Part shown: piece after piece, positions 35,785 to 44,200 of the stretch
Layout of the letters: each line of letters opens with the position of its first letter
Numbering within the stretch: the stretch's first letter is position 1
Assembly (NCBI RefSeq): GCF_018860855.1
Contig: NZ_JAHKQE010000022.1
Span: forward strand, 124,001 to 188,000
Direction of reading: 5' to 3'
Origin: Amphritea atlantica
GTDB taxonomy: Bacteria; Pseudomonadota; Gammaproteobacteria; Pseudomonadales; Balneatricaceae
DNA: 64,000 nt
Notes under the pieces: model-generated
The model's database searches: none
What the model saw: only the letters and a program-made list of their open reading frames with translations
Told to the model about the DNA's origin: nothing
Position numbers and translations under genes: made by a program

Positions 35785-35894
35785 TGTGTCACTTTCTGTA
35801 GGGTTAAGCTATAGGGTTAAGCTATAGGAGTGACACAGGATTAAATGATACCGAACACGGCAGAAACACTTTCTATTCGCGAGAATAGAAAGTG
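35785..35894. repeat. Nested repeats and hairpin after the cytochrome gene
   Basis: TGTGTCACT (35785-35793) and AGTGACACA (35829-35837) are perfect inverted arms enclosing two perfect tandem copies of GGGTTAAGCTATA (35801-35826). A separate perfect 12-bp hairpin, CACTTTCTATTC-GCGA-GAATAGAAAGTG, follows at 35867-35894. None has a long T run. The block lies between convergent transcription units and probably ends transcription or stabilises 3' ends. Confidence 0.6.
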
Positions 35895-35943
35895 CTAGTC
35901 AAGCTAGCAAACGGTTTAGTCACGTTAATCGCAGCTGACTCAG

Positions 35944-38166
35944 TTAATAAACATCTTCACGGTAGCGTCCCTGCGCTTTCAGTGTCGCCACATCGATCTC
36001 CAGGGGGGCAATTACCTTGTCCAGTGCCGCCGCTACGCTACTCGCCATGTTACGACCGCCACATATTAAAAACTGCGCCCCCTCCTCGATCAATTGACGT
36101 ATCACCACCTCATCTTCAGTAATCTTATTCTGCACATATGCGCCTTGGTTGATGCGGGAGAAAACCGGATTTAATTTAGTTAACCGCTGATCTTTTATGT
36201 AGCGCTTAAGCTCTGTCTCATAGAGAAAATCAGACTGTGGACTACGACCGCCCCAATAAAGGTGTATTGGGTGATGTGCTTTATTGTTACGGATAAAACC
36301 GACTAACGGCCCAATGCCAGTGCCCGCGCCGATCAGTATTATCGGTGCTTTGCCCGATGCTGGGCGAAAGCTCGGATTAAGCTTGATGAAGGCCTCAATG
36401 GTGTCACCGACGGATAGGCCATGAAGAAAACCGGAGCATAAACCGTCAGGATGATGACGAACGCAGATCTCGAGCACGCCATTCTTCGACGCGGATGCTA
36501 ACGAATAAAATCGCGGCACACTGCTACCTGGGGCTAAGATACCCACAAGATCACCCGCATCAAAATGCGGTAAACCGGTGCGTCTCAGTAAACGATTTAA
36601 CAGACCGTTATTACGCTCTACCGATGACTTGAAGCGTAAGACCGCCGTTGGTGCTTGCACTGCTGCACCGTAATCGACACGTTCGACAAGCGTTAACGTC
36701 GTGCTAGCGGGATGAACCGGGACATGCTCGAGTGTTAATTCCCTCTTGATGACGTTACCCACAGCATGGCCCCAGCGGGCAAACTCCTGTGGCGATTGTC
36801 GATGGATGGTTTCGAGTGGCAGTAGTTGCGGCCAGCCCTTGGTGATGAGCGCGGCCTCAACCTCTTTGGCAAACTGGCAGAACTCAGGGAACTGTCGATC
36901 ACCAAAACCTAATACGGCAACAGGAACATCGGGTGTCTTCGACATTTTCGCCAGTCGTGTCAGAAAATGATTCGCCGATGCCGGTGCGTCACCATCCCCA
37001 TAGGTGGCGGTCAGCATAAACATCCGTTTTGCCTGTGGATAATGGTTGCCAATCTGATTCATGGATGCGGTGTGAACCTGAAATCCTAAGCGATGAAGGG
37101 CGTCATGCAGGGTTTTGGCAAAGCCCCAAGTACTGTTACTTTCACTGCCAACCAGAATGATGGTATCGGCAACGCGAGCAGCACTATTATGATTAATGGT
37201 TGTGGCGGATTGCTTACGCTTCCACCAGATCTGGATGCCGGTCCATGCCATCAATGGCACAGTGAGCGCACTCAAGCCAAGCAATAGGCCAAGCCACCAT
37301 AGCCCTTTGCCGGTGTGTAACATGTAGATAAACTCATAGAGCTTTTGTGGATTACCGTAAGCTTGATAAGAGAGCAGCTGACCGGTTGCTTGATCAACAA
37401 AGCCGCTCCCTTGATCGGTGGTAATGGAGTAAACGTCCATTGGGTCATTTGGATAGGGATAAACCAGCTCTTTGAACTCGGTAATCGGGATCGCTTTTAA
37501 TGCCGACAGGGTATCAATGGGTGCAGGCACACCGCCATCGACATGGGTTGGAAAATCGGGCTCAGCCGATGAGTAGTCCGGTATCAACTCAAAAGTCATG
37601 GCTGACATATACAGGCCGGTGGAAGCCGATAATATCAGGCCCAGTACCGCCACTCGACCTACCTCTGTATGTAGTCGTTGCTTAACGGGCCCTTGGATCG
37701 GTCGAAAAATATGGCGCCAACCGCCGAGTCGATTGATCAACATGAAGGCACCGGAAAAGGTTAACAGCAGCATAAAGAAAGCGGCAACCCCAGCCACCAC
37801 TCGTCCAGGTGTTCCCAACAGATAAGAACGGTGCAGGTTTTTTATCCACACCATAATGGGTGAGCTGGAATAGGCGCCAATCGTTGCCCCCGTTAGCGGG
37901 TTGATTAGATCCGCACCTGTTTGGTCGCCGTCAGTAAAGTAAACAATGATACTGCCTGACGGATGTCGTTGTATTTGCTCGGTGCCAGGGTAGCGAGTGA
38001 TAAGCTTACCCGCTAGCTCCGCCACGCTGATTGATGATGTGCCCGCTATTTTAGCCTGTGAGCGCTCTAAAATCGGATCAAGCGAAAGCACAGCACCGGA
38101 GATGGTGAGCAGCACAACGAACAGTGTTGCTATTAAGCCGGACAGGGAGTGAAACTGACGTAACAT
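35944..38166 (-). CDS. PepSY-flavodoxin-ferredoxin reductase fusion protein
   Basis: A 740-residue inner-membrane flavoprotein. Residues 1-350 form a PepSY-associated transmembrane domain with four helices (FHSLSGLIATLFVVLLTISG; NLHRSYLLGTPGRVVAG; a final helix before WKRKQS). Then come a flavodoxin-like FMN domain (ILVGSESNSTWGFAKTL, TATYGDGDAPASA), an FAD domain (PRFYSLASAS) and an NADPH domain (IILIGAGTGIGPLVGFI, YWGGRSPQSDFLY). It should take electrons from NADPH through FAD and FMN into or across the membrane. The physiological acceptor is unknown; iron-siderophore or protein thiols are possible. The start overlaps the DUF2271 gene. Confidence 0.9.
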   Translation of the reverse strand: MLRQFHSLSGLIATLFVVLLTISGAVLSLDPILERSQAKIAGTSSISVAELAGKLITRYPGTEQIQRHPSGSIIVYFTDGDQTGADLINPLTGATIGAYSSSPIMVWIKNLHRSYLLGTPGRVVAGVAAFFMLLLTFSGAFMLINRLGGWRHIFRPIQGPVKQRLHTEVGRVAVLGLILSASTGLYMSAMTFELIPDYSSAEPDFPTHVDGGVPAPIDTLSALKAIPITEFKELVYPYPNDPMDVYSITTDQGSGFVDQATGQLLSYQAYGNPQKLYEFIYMLHTGKGLWWLGLLLGLSALTVPLMAWTGIQIWWKRKQSATTINHNSAARVADTIILVGSESNSTWGFAKTLHDALHRLGFQVHTASMNQIGNHYPQAKRMFMLTATYGDGDAPASANHFLTRLAKMSKTPDVPVAVLGFGDRQFPEFCQFAKEVEAALITKGWPQLLPLETIHRQSPQEFARWGHAVGNVIKRELTLEHVPVHPASTTLTLVERVDYGAAVQAPTAVLRFKSSVERNNGLLNRLLRRTGLPHFDAGDLVGILAPGSSVPRFYSLASASKNGVLEICVRHHPDGLCSGFLHGLSVGDTIEAFIKLNPSFRPASGKAPIILIGAGTGIGPLVGFIRNNKAHHPIHLYWGGRSPQSDFLYETELKRYIKDQRLTKLNPVFSRINQGAYVQNKITEDEVVIRQLIEEGAQFLICGGRNMASSVAAALDKVIAPLEIDVATLKAQGRYREDVY

Positions 38167-38660
38167 GACGGGGTTCCTAGGCAGTCATTTAAAAACGAGT
38201 AGGTGAACGTTTTGATATAACCGCGGCCATTATTGGGTTTATCGACCCCTTCACTGGTTAATGGCACGACAACATCATTACGGTTATCTCGCATATCTTC
38301 GACAGCGGTATCAACGTGGAGCTGAAATCCTGCATCAATATAGGTGTCGGCTAGATCAAGGGTGACCGTTAATGTCTTACCCTCTGTAACGCTGGCACCA
38401 GACAGTCCATCGTATTCACTTTTACGTTGACCACTTCCTCGCGCCCAGCCGCTCAAGTGTTTGTAATATTTTGATTTTTTCCCTGCCACCCATAGGGTCT
38501 TTTGATACTGACCTTCGGCATTGGTTAAATAGATGGCTAGATAAGCACCATCACCGCCATAGTTTTTTAGCTGAGTGGTCAAGGTGACATCACGCGCATA
38601 AGATTGCGAGGATAGTAAAGTTGCCGCAACCAAACACAGGGTTGTTGCTAAACGTTTCAT
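38133..38660 (-). CDS. DUF2271 periplasmic protein
   Basis: A 175-residue secreted protein with a signal peptide (MKRLATTLCLVAATLLSSQSYA). The DUF2271 core shows LTTQLKNYGGDGAYLAIYL, KTLWVAGKKSKYYKHLSGW and ending GRGYIKTFTYSF. The protein continues 19 residues past the usual end with three cysteines, and this tail overlaps the first 34 bases of the next gene. DUF2271 proteins regularly accompany PepSY membrane reductases and may be their periplasmic partner; no biochemical activity is known. Confidence 0.88.
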   Translation of the reverse strand: MKRLATTLCLVAATLLSSQSYARDVTLTTQLKNYGGDGAYLAIYLTNAEGQYQKTLWVAGKKSKYYKHLSGWARGSGQRKSEYDGLSGASVTEGKTLTVTLDLADTYIDAGFQLHVDTAVEDMRDNRNDVVVPLTSEGVDKPNNGRGYIKTFTYSFLNDCLGTPSCYVSFTPCPA

Positions 38661-38673
38661 GGTTTTATCTCCC

Positions 38674-39063
38674 TTATTCGATTGTGACTTTTGGTTTGTT
38701 TGTTGGCGTGTTACTACCGGAGTTTAAGTCGCTAGTTGATGATGGTTGGGCCTGGTTACCTAAGTTCAGGTAGTCGGATGCGTCATCTGAATCATCAAAT
38801 TTTATTTCAAGTTCGATAACCCTTAGTGAAGCGGGTGAGAATTTAGCTTCAACTCGATGACCTTTACGATCTCGTCCTTTGAGCTCATAACAGCCATCGT
38901 CCACTTTGATGCGCTTTACCTCCCAGCCATTGTCTAGCATCATCTGACGAAGACGCTCTTTAGGTTGCCAATCAACGGTTGGATCGGTGCAATCATCGCT
39001 GGCTAGCGCGGCACCACTGATCAAGCAGGTGCTTAAAAAGGCAGTAATTAGTGTATTTTTCAT
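38674..39063 (-). CDS. Periplasmic PepSY-domain protein
   Basis: A 129-residue protein from the ATG at 39063, preceded by AGGAGGTAC at good spacing. The signal peptide is MKNTLITAFLSTCLISGAALA. The mature domain, with WQPKERLRQMMLDNGWEVKR and DDGCYELKGRDRKGHRVEAK, is the single-PepSY type found near ferric-reductase-like proteins. The C-terminal tail is low-complexity (Ser, Asn, Thr, Pro). It is the first gene after the 39,105 operator copy and 13 bp ahead of the DUF2271 gene. Confidence 0.85.
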   Translation of the reverse strand: MKNTLITAFLSTCLISGAALASDDCTDPTVDWQPKERLRQMMLDNGWEVKRIKVDDGCYELKGRDRKGHRVEAKFSPASLRVIELEIKFDDSDDASDYLNLGNQAQPSSTSDLNSGSNTPTNKPKVTIE

Positions 39064-39104
39064 GTTGTACCTCCTAATGACTTCATTGTTTATCCTAAAC
39101 CTCT

Positions 39105-39126
39105 TTCCTGACATTCAGCTGAAGGC
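39105..39126. promoter_or_regulatory. Shared 22-bp element, copy 1
   Basis: TTCCTGACATTCAGCTGAAG plus GC lies 42 bp before the PepSY gene start. It differs by one base from copy 2 at 40521. Same orientation and similar distance to the gene suggest a binding site for the divergently encoded response regulator. Confidence 0.6.
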
Positions 39127-39142
39127 GGTCAGTGTTATAGAT

Positions 39143-40498
39143 TTAGCGCAGTTCAAATGCTTCCTGTCGGAACGACAGAGACCCTTGTAAATTTTCACGT
39201 AGCTCTTTTTCTAAGGTATTGGCCCAGCTTGAGGGACCACAAAACCAAACCTCCATCGCTTTTGCCTTAGGGTGTTGTGTGAGGAGTTGTTCAGCCGTGA
39301 GTTTGTGGCCCTGACTGCTGTTATGTATCTGCAGCTGGATGCCGCTTAAACCGTTACAGGCTGTCTGTAATCGCTTAACAAAAGGATCTGTAATGCCATC
39401 ATGGGTGGAATAATGCAGTTCAGCTTCGAGAGAGTCTTCCCGCTGATTTTGCAGTGCTTCAAGCCATGCTAAGAAAGGGGTGACACCAATCCCGCCGGCG
39501 ATCCAAATTTGTGCCGCATTGTGCTTCCGCTGTTTGAAGTTAAACTCTCCATAAGGTCCTTCAACGGTAATGGGGTGGCCGATTGCTAACCGATAACCCA
39601 ACTGCCGCGTATAGTCGCCCAGCCCTTTAATGTGAAAGGTGATCTGACCATTACCATGATCCGCACTGGCAATGGTAAAAGGGTGGGCACCCTCGTTAGG
39701 CTCAAAGGTCACAAACGCAAACTGGCCTGCACGGTGACCTTTCCATGGGCGCTCCAACTGACACTTCACTTCGGTGATACCCATGGCTGATGTTGCGATC
39801 GAGGTGATGGAGCCCTGCACCTGCCGTGATTTCCCTATTAGCCCTTTGATCGATAAGAGGCTAGCGAAACTACCGCCTGCGAGTAATAATCCCATCAGCC
39901 AGCCAATGGGCTGTTGCCACCAAACCAAAGGCGCTAGCCAGACCGCGTGGAAAGCGAGTGCTAGATAAATAAACGGCATAGCACGGTGCACAGAGTGCCA
40001 GAGGTTGTAAGGAAAGCGTTTCCAGAGTGTCAGTATCAGCATGGCAAATACCAGATAGACACCCCATTCGCCAATCCCTTCTGCCGCCTCCCTCATCATA
40101 TGGGTAAAACCTGAAAAGTCTTGCTCAGGCAAACGTCCCGCTCGGCCAAAGAGCGCTTTAACTAGATCATCACCCATCTCAATTAACCAGTGAGATAGGG
40201 CAAAAACAACCGCTAGAATACCGGCCCATTTATGCAGGCGATAAATTTGATCGAGACCATTAAAGGATGTTTCTAACCAAACTGGACGAGTAGCCAGCAT
40301 CATAGTCACAGACATAAATGCGATGGATAACAAGCCGCTCAGATAGAGGCCGTTGTCATAAATCTCCCAAGGTAGTGAAGCCTTTACCGTCGTGCTCATC
40401 TGGTAGCTCCAGCCCCAGATAATAAGAATGCCGGCGGTGATCAGTGCCAGGGTAATGTTGAGTTTTTTCGGTTTCATCTTAGTCATCCCGTACTGCAT
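39143..40498 (-). CDS. Ferric-reductase-like transmembrane ferredoxin reductase
   Basis: A 451-residue protein of the FRE/NOX-like family. Six membrane helices span residues 12-225 and carry candidate heme histidines in RLHKWAGILAVVFALSHWL and WHSVHRAMPFIYLALAFHAVW. The cytoplasmic C-terminus has an FAD motif, HPFTIASADH, and an NAD(P) motif, IAGGIGVTPFLAWLEAL. It should move electrons from NAD(P)H across the membrane to a periplasmic acceptor such as Fe(III). The start may be the ATG at 40498, 40486 or 40477. It precedes the PepSY gene and is divergent from the two-component pair. Confidence 0.9.
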   Translation of the reverse strand: MQYGMTKMKPKKLNITLALITAGILIIWGWSYQMSTTVKASLPWEIYDNGLYLSGLLSIAFMSVTMMLATRPVWLETSFNGLDQIYRLHKWAGILAVVFALSHWLIEMGDDLVKALFGRAGRLPEQDFSGFTHMMREAAEGIGEWGVYLVFAMLILTLWKRFPYNLWHSVHRAMPFIYLALAFHAVWLAPLVWWQQPIGWLMGLLLAGGSFASLLSIKGLIGKSRQVQGSITSIATSAMGITEVKCQLERPWKGHRAGQFAFVTFEPNEGAHPFTIASADHGNGQITFHIKGLGDYTRQLGYRLAIGHPITVEGPYGEFNFKQRKHNAAQIWIAGGIGVTPFLAWLEALQNQREDSLEAELHYSTHDGITDPFVKRLQTACNGLSGIQLQIHNSSQGHKLTAEQLLTQHPKAKAMEVWFCGPSSWANTLEKELRENLQGSLSFRQEAFELR

Positions 40499-40520
40499 TT
40501 AGTACGTATGTTATCGCCTA

Positions 40521-40542
40521 TTCCTGACAATCAGCTGAAGGC
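40521..40542. promoter_or_regulatory. Shared 22-bp element, copy 2
   Basis: TTCCTGACAATCAGCTGAAG plus GC is 23 bp upstream of the ferric-reductase-like gene start. It matches copy 1 at 21 of 22 positions. Confidence 0.6.
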
Positions 40543-40635
40543 ATTAGCTGGATTAGTCGAGCCTAATCAATCAGTGAGGCGTAAACTGTAAGAGAGCTTA
40601 TGTGTTGATATTATTAATCACGGCGCTTTCAGTTT

Positions 40636-40646
40636 ATTGTCAGGAA
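40636..40646. promoter_or_regulatory. Inverted half copy of the shared element before the regulator gene
   Basis: ATTGTCAGGAA is the reverse complement of the first 11 bases of copy 2 (TTCCTGACAAT). It lies 45 bp ahead of the response regulator start and could mediate autoregulation. Confidence 0.5.
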
Positions 40647-40690
40647 TTGTGGTTATGATCAGCCTGACTGCGAAGATCTAAGGATAAGAG

Positions 40691-41350
40691 ATGCGATTAT
40701 TACTGGTAGAGGATGCCGAGGGTTTAGGGGAAGTCATACGAGATCAGATCAGCGATGAAGGGCACGCGGTCGATTGGGTTAAAAATCTGTCCCATGCGGA
40801 CGCCAGCCTACAGATCACCCATTATGATCTGATTCTGCTTGATCTCATGCTGCCGGACGGCAACGGAATTGATCTGTTGAAAAAGATACGCAGGTCCGGT
40901 GAAGCAACGCCCGTGATTATTTTAACCGCCAGAGATCAACTGTCTGATCGTATCGAAGGATTAAATGCCGGCGCGGATGATTATCTGGTAAAACCCTTTG
41001 ATCTATCAGAGCTTTCCGCGCGCATCGCTGCTGTTTCTAGACGTTACAGTGGCAACCCAAACCCTATCATTAAGGTTGGCACATTAGACGTCGATCTCAA
41101 CAAACACTTTATTTCTCGTGAGGGTGTGGCCATCAATTTAACGGCCCGAGAGTGGGCGCTGTTTGAAGCCTTTGTTCAACATCCAGGCAACGTCCTCTCG
41201 AAGTCACAGTTGGAAGATCACCTTTATGCTTTTGGCGCCGAGATCGAAAGTAATACCATTGAAGTTTATGTCAGTCGGCTACGGAAAAAACTGGATAAAG
41301 GCCAGTTAGAAACAGTGCGCGGACTAGGCTATCGCATGAGGTCCTCATGA
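40691..41350 (+). CDS. OmpR/QseB-family response regulator of the redox cassette
   Basis: A 219-residue response regulator. The receiver domain has LVEDAEGLG, phosphoacceptor Asp51 in ILLDLMLPDGNG, ILTARD and Lys101 in YLVKPFDLSEL. The winged helix includes LTAREWALFEAFV and the C-terminal TVRGLGYRMR. The stop overlaps the kinase start in ATGA. It is divergent from the ferric-reductase operon, whose two promoter regions share a 22-bp element; this regulator is the natural candidate to bind it. It is a QseB/BasR-like protein by pattern. Confidence 0.94.
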   Translation: MRLLLVEDAEGLGEVIRDQISDEGHAVDWVKNLSHADASLQITHYDLILLDLMLPDGNGIDLLKKIRRSGEATPVIILTARDQLSDRIEGLNAGADDYLVKPFDLSELSARIAAVSRRYSGNPNPIIKVGTLDVDLNKHFISREGVAINLTAREWALFEAFVQHPGNVLSKSQLEDHLYAFGAEIESNTIEVYVSRLRKKLDKGQLETVRGLGYRMRSS

Positions 41351-42696
41351 GATCAACGCAGATAAAGGCACCAAAAAGTCTCCAAAAAACCTTAGGTATT
41401 GGCTTAACCTTGGGTGTGACTTTACTCTGGTTATTGGCGCTATTGAGCACCGTCTATGTTTCACAGAATAAGCTGAATACCCTCTTCGATAGCGCATTGG
41501 CCGAAACCGCTCAACGTATCATGCCCCTTGCGGTAGTTGAGATAACCAACCGAGAGGAGCCAGGGCAATTACAACAAATCATGTCATTCGAAGCCCACGA
41601 TGAACCGCTGGTATACCTTGTACGTGATGCGTCAGGCACGATTTTATTGCAATCCCATAATGCGGATCCGCTGATGTTCAATACAACATTATTAAAAGGT
41701 TTTAGTTCATCGGAAAATTACCGATTCTATGGGGCGTGGGCAGTACAAAATACATTACACATCGAGGTTGCCGAGCCTCTAACTCAAAGGCGAAAAGCCA
41801 TCTTTGCAATGGCCGTTAGCTTACTCTGGCCACTCCTCTTGTTGATCCCGCTCTGCTTTATCGGGACGTGGGCCTTTGTGCGTTACAGTTTGCGTCACGT
41901 GCTGGTGTATAGAAAAGCGATTGAATCCCGTGGTAGTGGCGATCTCTCACCGATTGAAACCAAAGACCTGCCAACCGAGCTTCACACGATCGCTACCTCG
42001 GTAAATGACTTATTGGAACGCTTACGCCGAGCCTTAGAATCGGAACGATCCTTTACCGCCAATAGTGCCCATGAGTTGCGCACGCCTATTGCAACGGCAC
42101 TGGCTCAGATTCAGCGCCTGCAACACGGGGTTTCAGATAGTCCACTTAAAGAGAAGATGCAGAAAGTTGAAACGACCATCCGAGGCTTATCCGCTTTGTC
42201 AGAAAAACTGATGCAGTTAGCCAAGGCGGAAGGGGGCGGTCTGTTATCAACGCAGCAGAGTGATCTCATAAATCTATTGCAGCTGATTGTTGATGACAGC
42301 CAGCGGTCGGCTCCCGCGGCAACTATTAGGTTAACGCTACCGCCCAGCGAATTTAAATCGACTATAGATCCCGATGCCTTTGCTATTTTGGTGCGCAATT
42401 TAATCGACAATGCCATCAAACATGGCGACTCAGACCAGCCGATCGAGGTTAGCTTTTCTGCCAACGGGATATTAAATATTGTTAATGGTGCTCGGGTTAT
42501 TCCTGCCGAAACGCTTGCGCGACTGCAGCACCGGTTCGTTAGATCCGCGACTAAGGCACAAGGTTTAGGGCTTGGCTTAGCCATTGTCGATGCCATCGTT
42601 ACGGGCGTGGGCGCAACGATGACATTTAACTCCCCAGCGAGGGGACGAGAAGATGGCTTTGAAGTCAGCGTTGATTTTTCGCTGATAGATGATTGA
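41347..42696 (+). CDS. Sensor histidine kinase of the redox cassette
   Basis: A 449-residue QseC-type kinase. Membrane segments at about 18-38 and 153-177 flank a periplasmic sensor of about 115 residues. The phosphoacceptor is His242 in FTANSAHELRTPIATALAQ. The ATPase domain has RNLIDNAIKHG and a G2 box, AQGLGLGLAIVDAI; the G1 box is weak, with IVNGARVIP where DNGPGI is usual. It should phosphorylate the upstream regulator. The signal is unknown; redox-active metal, thiol or quinone stress would suit the target genes. Confidence 0.93.
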   Translation: MRSTQIKAPKSLQKTLGIGLTLGVTLLWLLALLSTVYVSQNKLNTLFDSALAETAQRIMPLAVVEITNREEPGQLQQIMSFEAHDEPLVYLVRDASGTILLQSHNADPLMFNTTLLKGFSSSENYRFYGAWAVQNTLHIEVAEPLTQRRKAIFAMAVSLLWPLLLLIPLCFIGTWAFVRYSLRHVLVYRKAIESRGSGDLSPIETKDLPTELHTIATSVNDLLERLRRALESERSFTANSAHELRTPIATALAQIQRLQHGVSDSPLKEKMQKVETTIRGLSALSEKLMQLAKAEGGGLLSTQQSDLINLLQLIVDDSQRSAPAATIRLTLPPSEFKSTIDPDAFAILVRNLIDNAIKHGDSDQPIEVSFSANGILNIVNGARVIPAETLARLQHRFVRSATKAQGLGLGLAIVDAIVTGVGATMTFNSPARGREDGFEVSVDFSLIDD

Positions 42697-42818
42697 GCTT
42701 TTCTTGTGAGCGTTAGAACTTATTTTTAGGGGCATTTAACACGGTTGTCAGCTCATCACGCATGGCTGATTAACTTCTTTTTAGTCCCAGTTAAAAAGGC
42801 AGTTACCGTAAGCCCTAT

Positions 42819-43919
42819 TCAAGCCGCTAATGTGGATAAAAGGTGATTGAATTTTTTACGGAACCCCGTATCTGCAAGCAAATTAATAACCATTTGTTGC
42901 CCAGAAGCCTCTAAGTGGCTCTTGATAAAAAAGGTACTCGGCTCTCCTTCAGCGTCGATATTGAAGTTGGCCAAGTCTCGAAGGCCTCGATAGGCGACAC
43001 GGTCACCGATACGAGCAGCTAAATAAAGTAATATGGTATCTTTCAATTCATCTTCTTTTAAATCCAACTGCTCGGGTGCGTTAGCTAGTGGAAGGGTAGA
43101 GTTGGCAATGGCTCGTTCAATTTCCTCTGGTAAACCCCAATTTCTAGCTAACATTGAACCAACGATAGACGAGTTTAAACGACAGTTTTGTTGCTGCGCT
43201 TTAACTCTGTCTAGCAACGTCATATCTTCTGCATACCATGAGTGTGCGTCCTCATTCCCTAGGATAAACGCTAAGTCGCCGAGATTAAAAAATAGAGCTT
43301 TGGTGGCTAGCACTGAAGGGCGAGGATGACCCAAGTGTTGACCCAATAAGGTTGCAAACGCACTTGCCACCGCAGTGGATAACCATACACGTTGCAAAGC
43401 CGTTTTTTGTGCCGCAGAGCAGTCTTTGGTTTGATGAGTGTTAGCCGCTTGGGAGATTAAACTCTTAACAAAACTGACACCTAGATAATTAACAGCGTGT
43501 TGTGCGCTGGAAATCGGTGAGGTTAAGGCAAAGGCGGCAGAATTGACTGTGCGTAATACATCCGCGGTGAGGCCAGGGTCGGCCGCGAGTGTTTCAATCA
43601 ATTCTTTAGGTGTGTCGAGGCCGCCGGCTAACTTCGCTTGTACTGGGTGCGGGGCGGGCAATTTTTCGCATAACTGCTGTGCTTGTGCCAGCTGTTGCTC
43701 ATCAATCTGTGACGAGACCAATAGGTCGAATTCGGCAAGCGAGGCAGGCCGCTCTTTTGGCGGTTCGGGTACAACTTCAACCTGTGATTCGCTCAAAAGC
43801 TTTCCGAGAGACTTCGAGGGTTTACCCGACAATTCGCTGGTCTGCCTTCTAGGCTTCGGTCTTTTATCAGCGGTTTTCTTTTTTTTTCTACTAAATAGTC
43901 CAAATAATCCGAATAGCAC
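42819..43919 (-). CDS. HDOD-domain protein
   Basis: A 366-residue cytoplasmic protein. The GTG at 43919 is preferred, as GGAG lies about eight bases upstream and the protein then begins with the LFGLFGLFSRKKKK patch; an ATG at 43958 is in frame. A basic, proline-rich linker (about 10-60) leads to an HDOD domain near 90-300 (LAADPGLTADVLRTVNSAAF; MLARNWGLPEEIERAI). HDOD domains are catalytically inactive HD relatives used in signalling, including motility and c-di-GMP networks. The neighbouring gene on the same strand is a diguanylate cyclase, which may be relevant. Confidence 0.88.
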   Translation of the reverse strand: MLFGLFGLFSRKKKKTADKRPKPRRQTSELSGKPSKSLGKLLSESQVEVVPEPPKERPASLAEFDLLVSSQIDEQQLAQAQQLCEKLPAPHPVQAKLAGGLDTPKELIETLAADPGLTADVLRTVNSAAFALTSPISSAQHAVNYLGVSFVKSLISQAANTHQTKDCSAAQKTALQRVWLSTAVASAFATLLGQHLGHPRPSVLATKALFFNLGDLAFILGNEDAHSWYAEDMTLLDRVKAQQQNCRLNSSIVGSMLARNWGLPEEIERAIANSTLPLANAPEQLDLKEDELKDTILLYLAARIGDRVAYRGLRDLANFNIDAEGEPSTFFIKSHLEASGQQMVINLLADTGFRKKFNHLLSTLAA

Positions 43920-44200
43920 GATGTCGACTCCAATAGTTGGCGTATATCGTTTAACCAAACACAGCTTAAGCGTTTATGTATAGTATTTTGATCATAGCAG
44001 AGCTTTATAGCTAGCTCTTGAGTCAATATTTTAATCGATTTTATATCGTTCCGGTTTACTTATCCCCATTTGTCCGCTTTTTAACCGGGTAAGTCGCAGC
44101 ATCTGTCTGACTCAGTAGGTCTCTTCGGTTGGGTAACCCCAAAAAATGTTACGCAACAATAGAATTATCTCGCGCAGTAGATAAATACGTATATCGCGGT

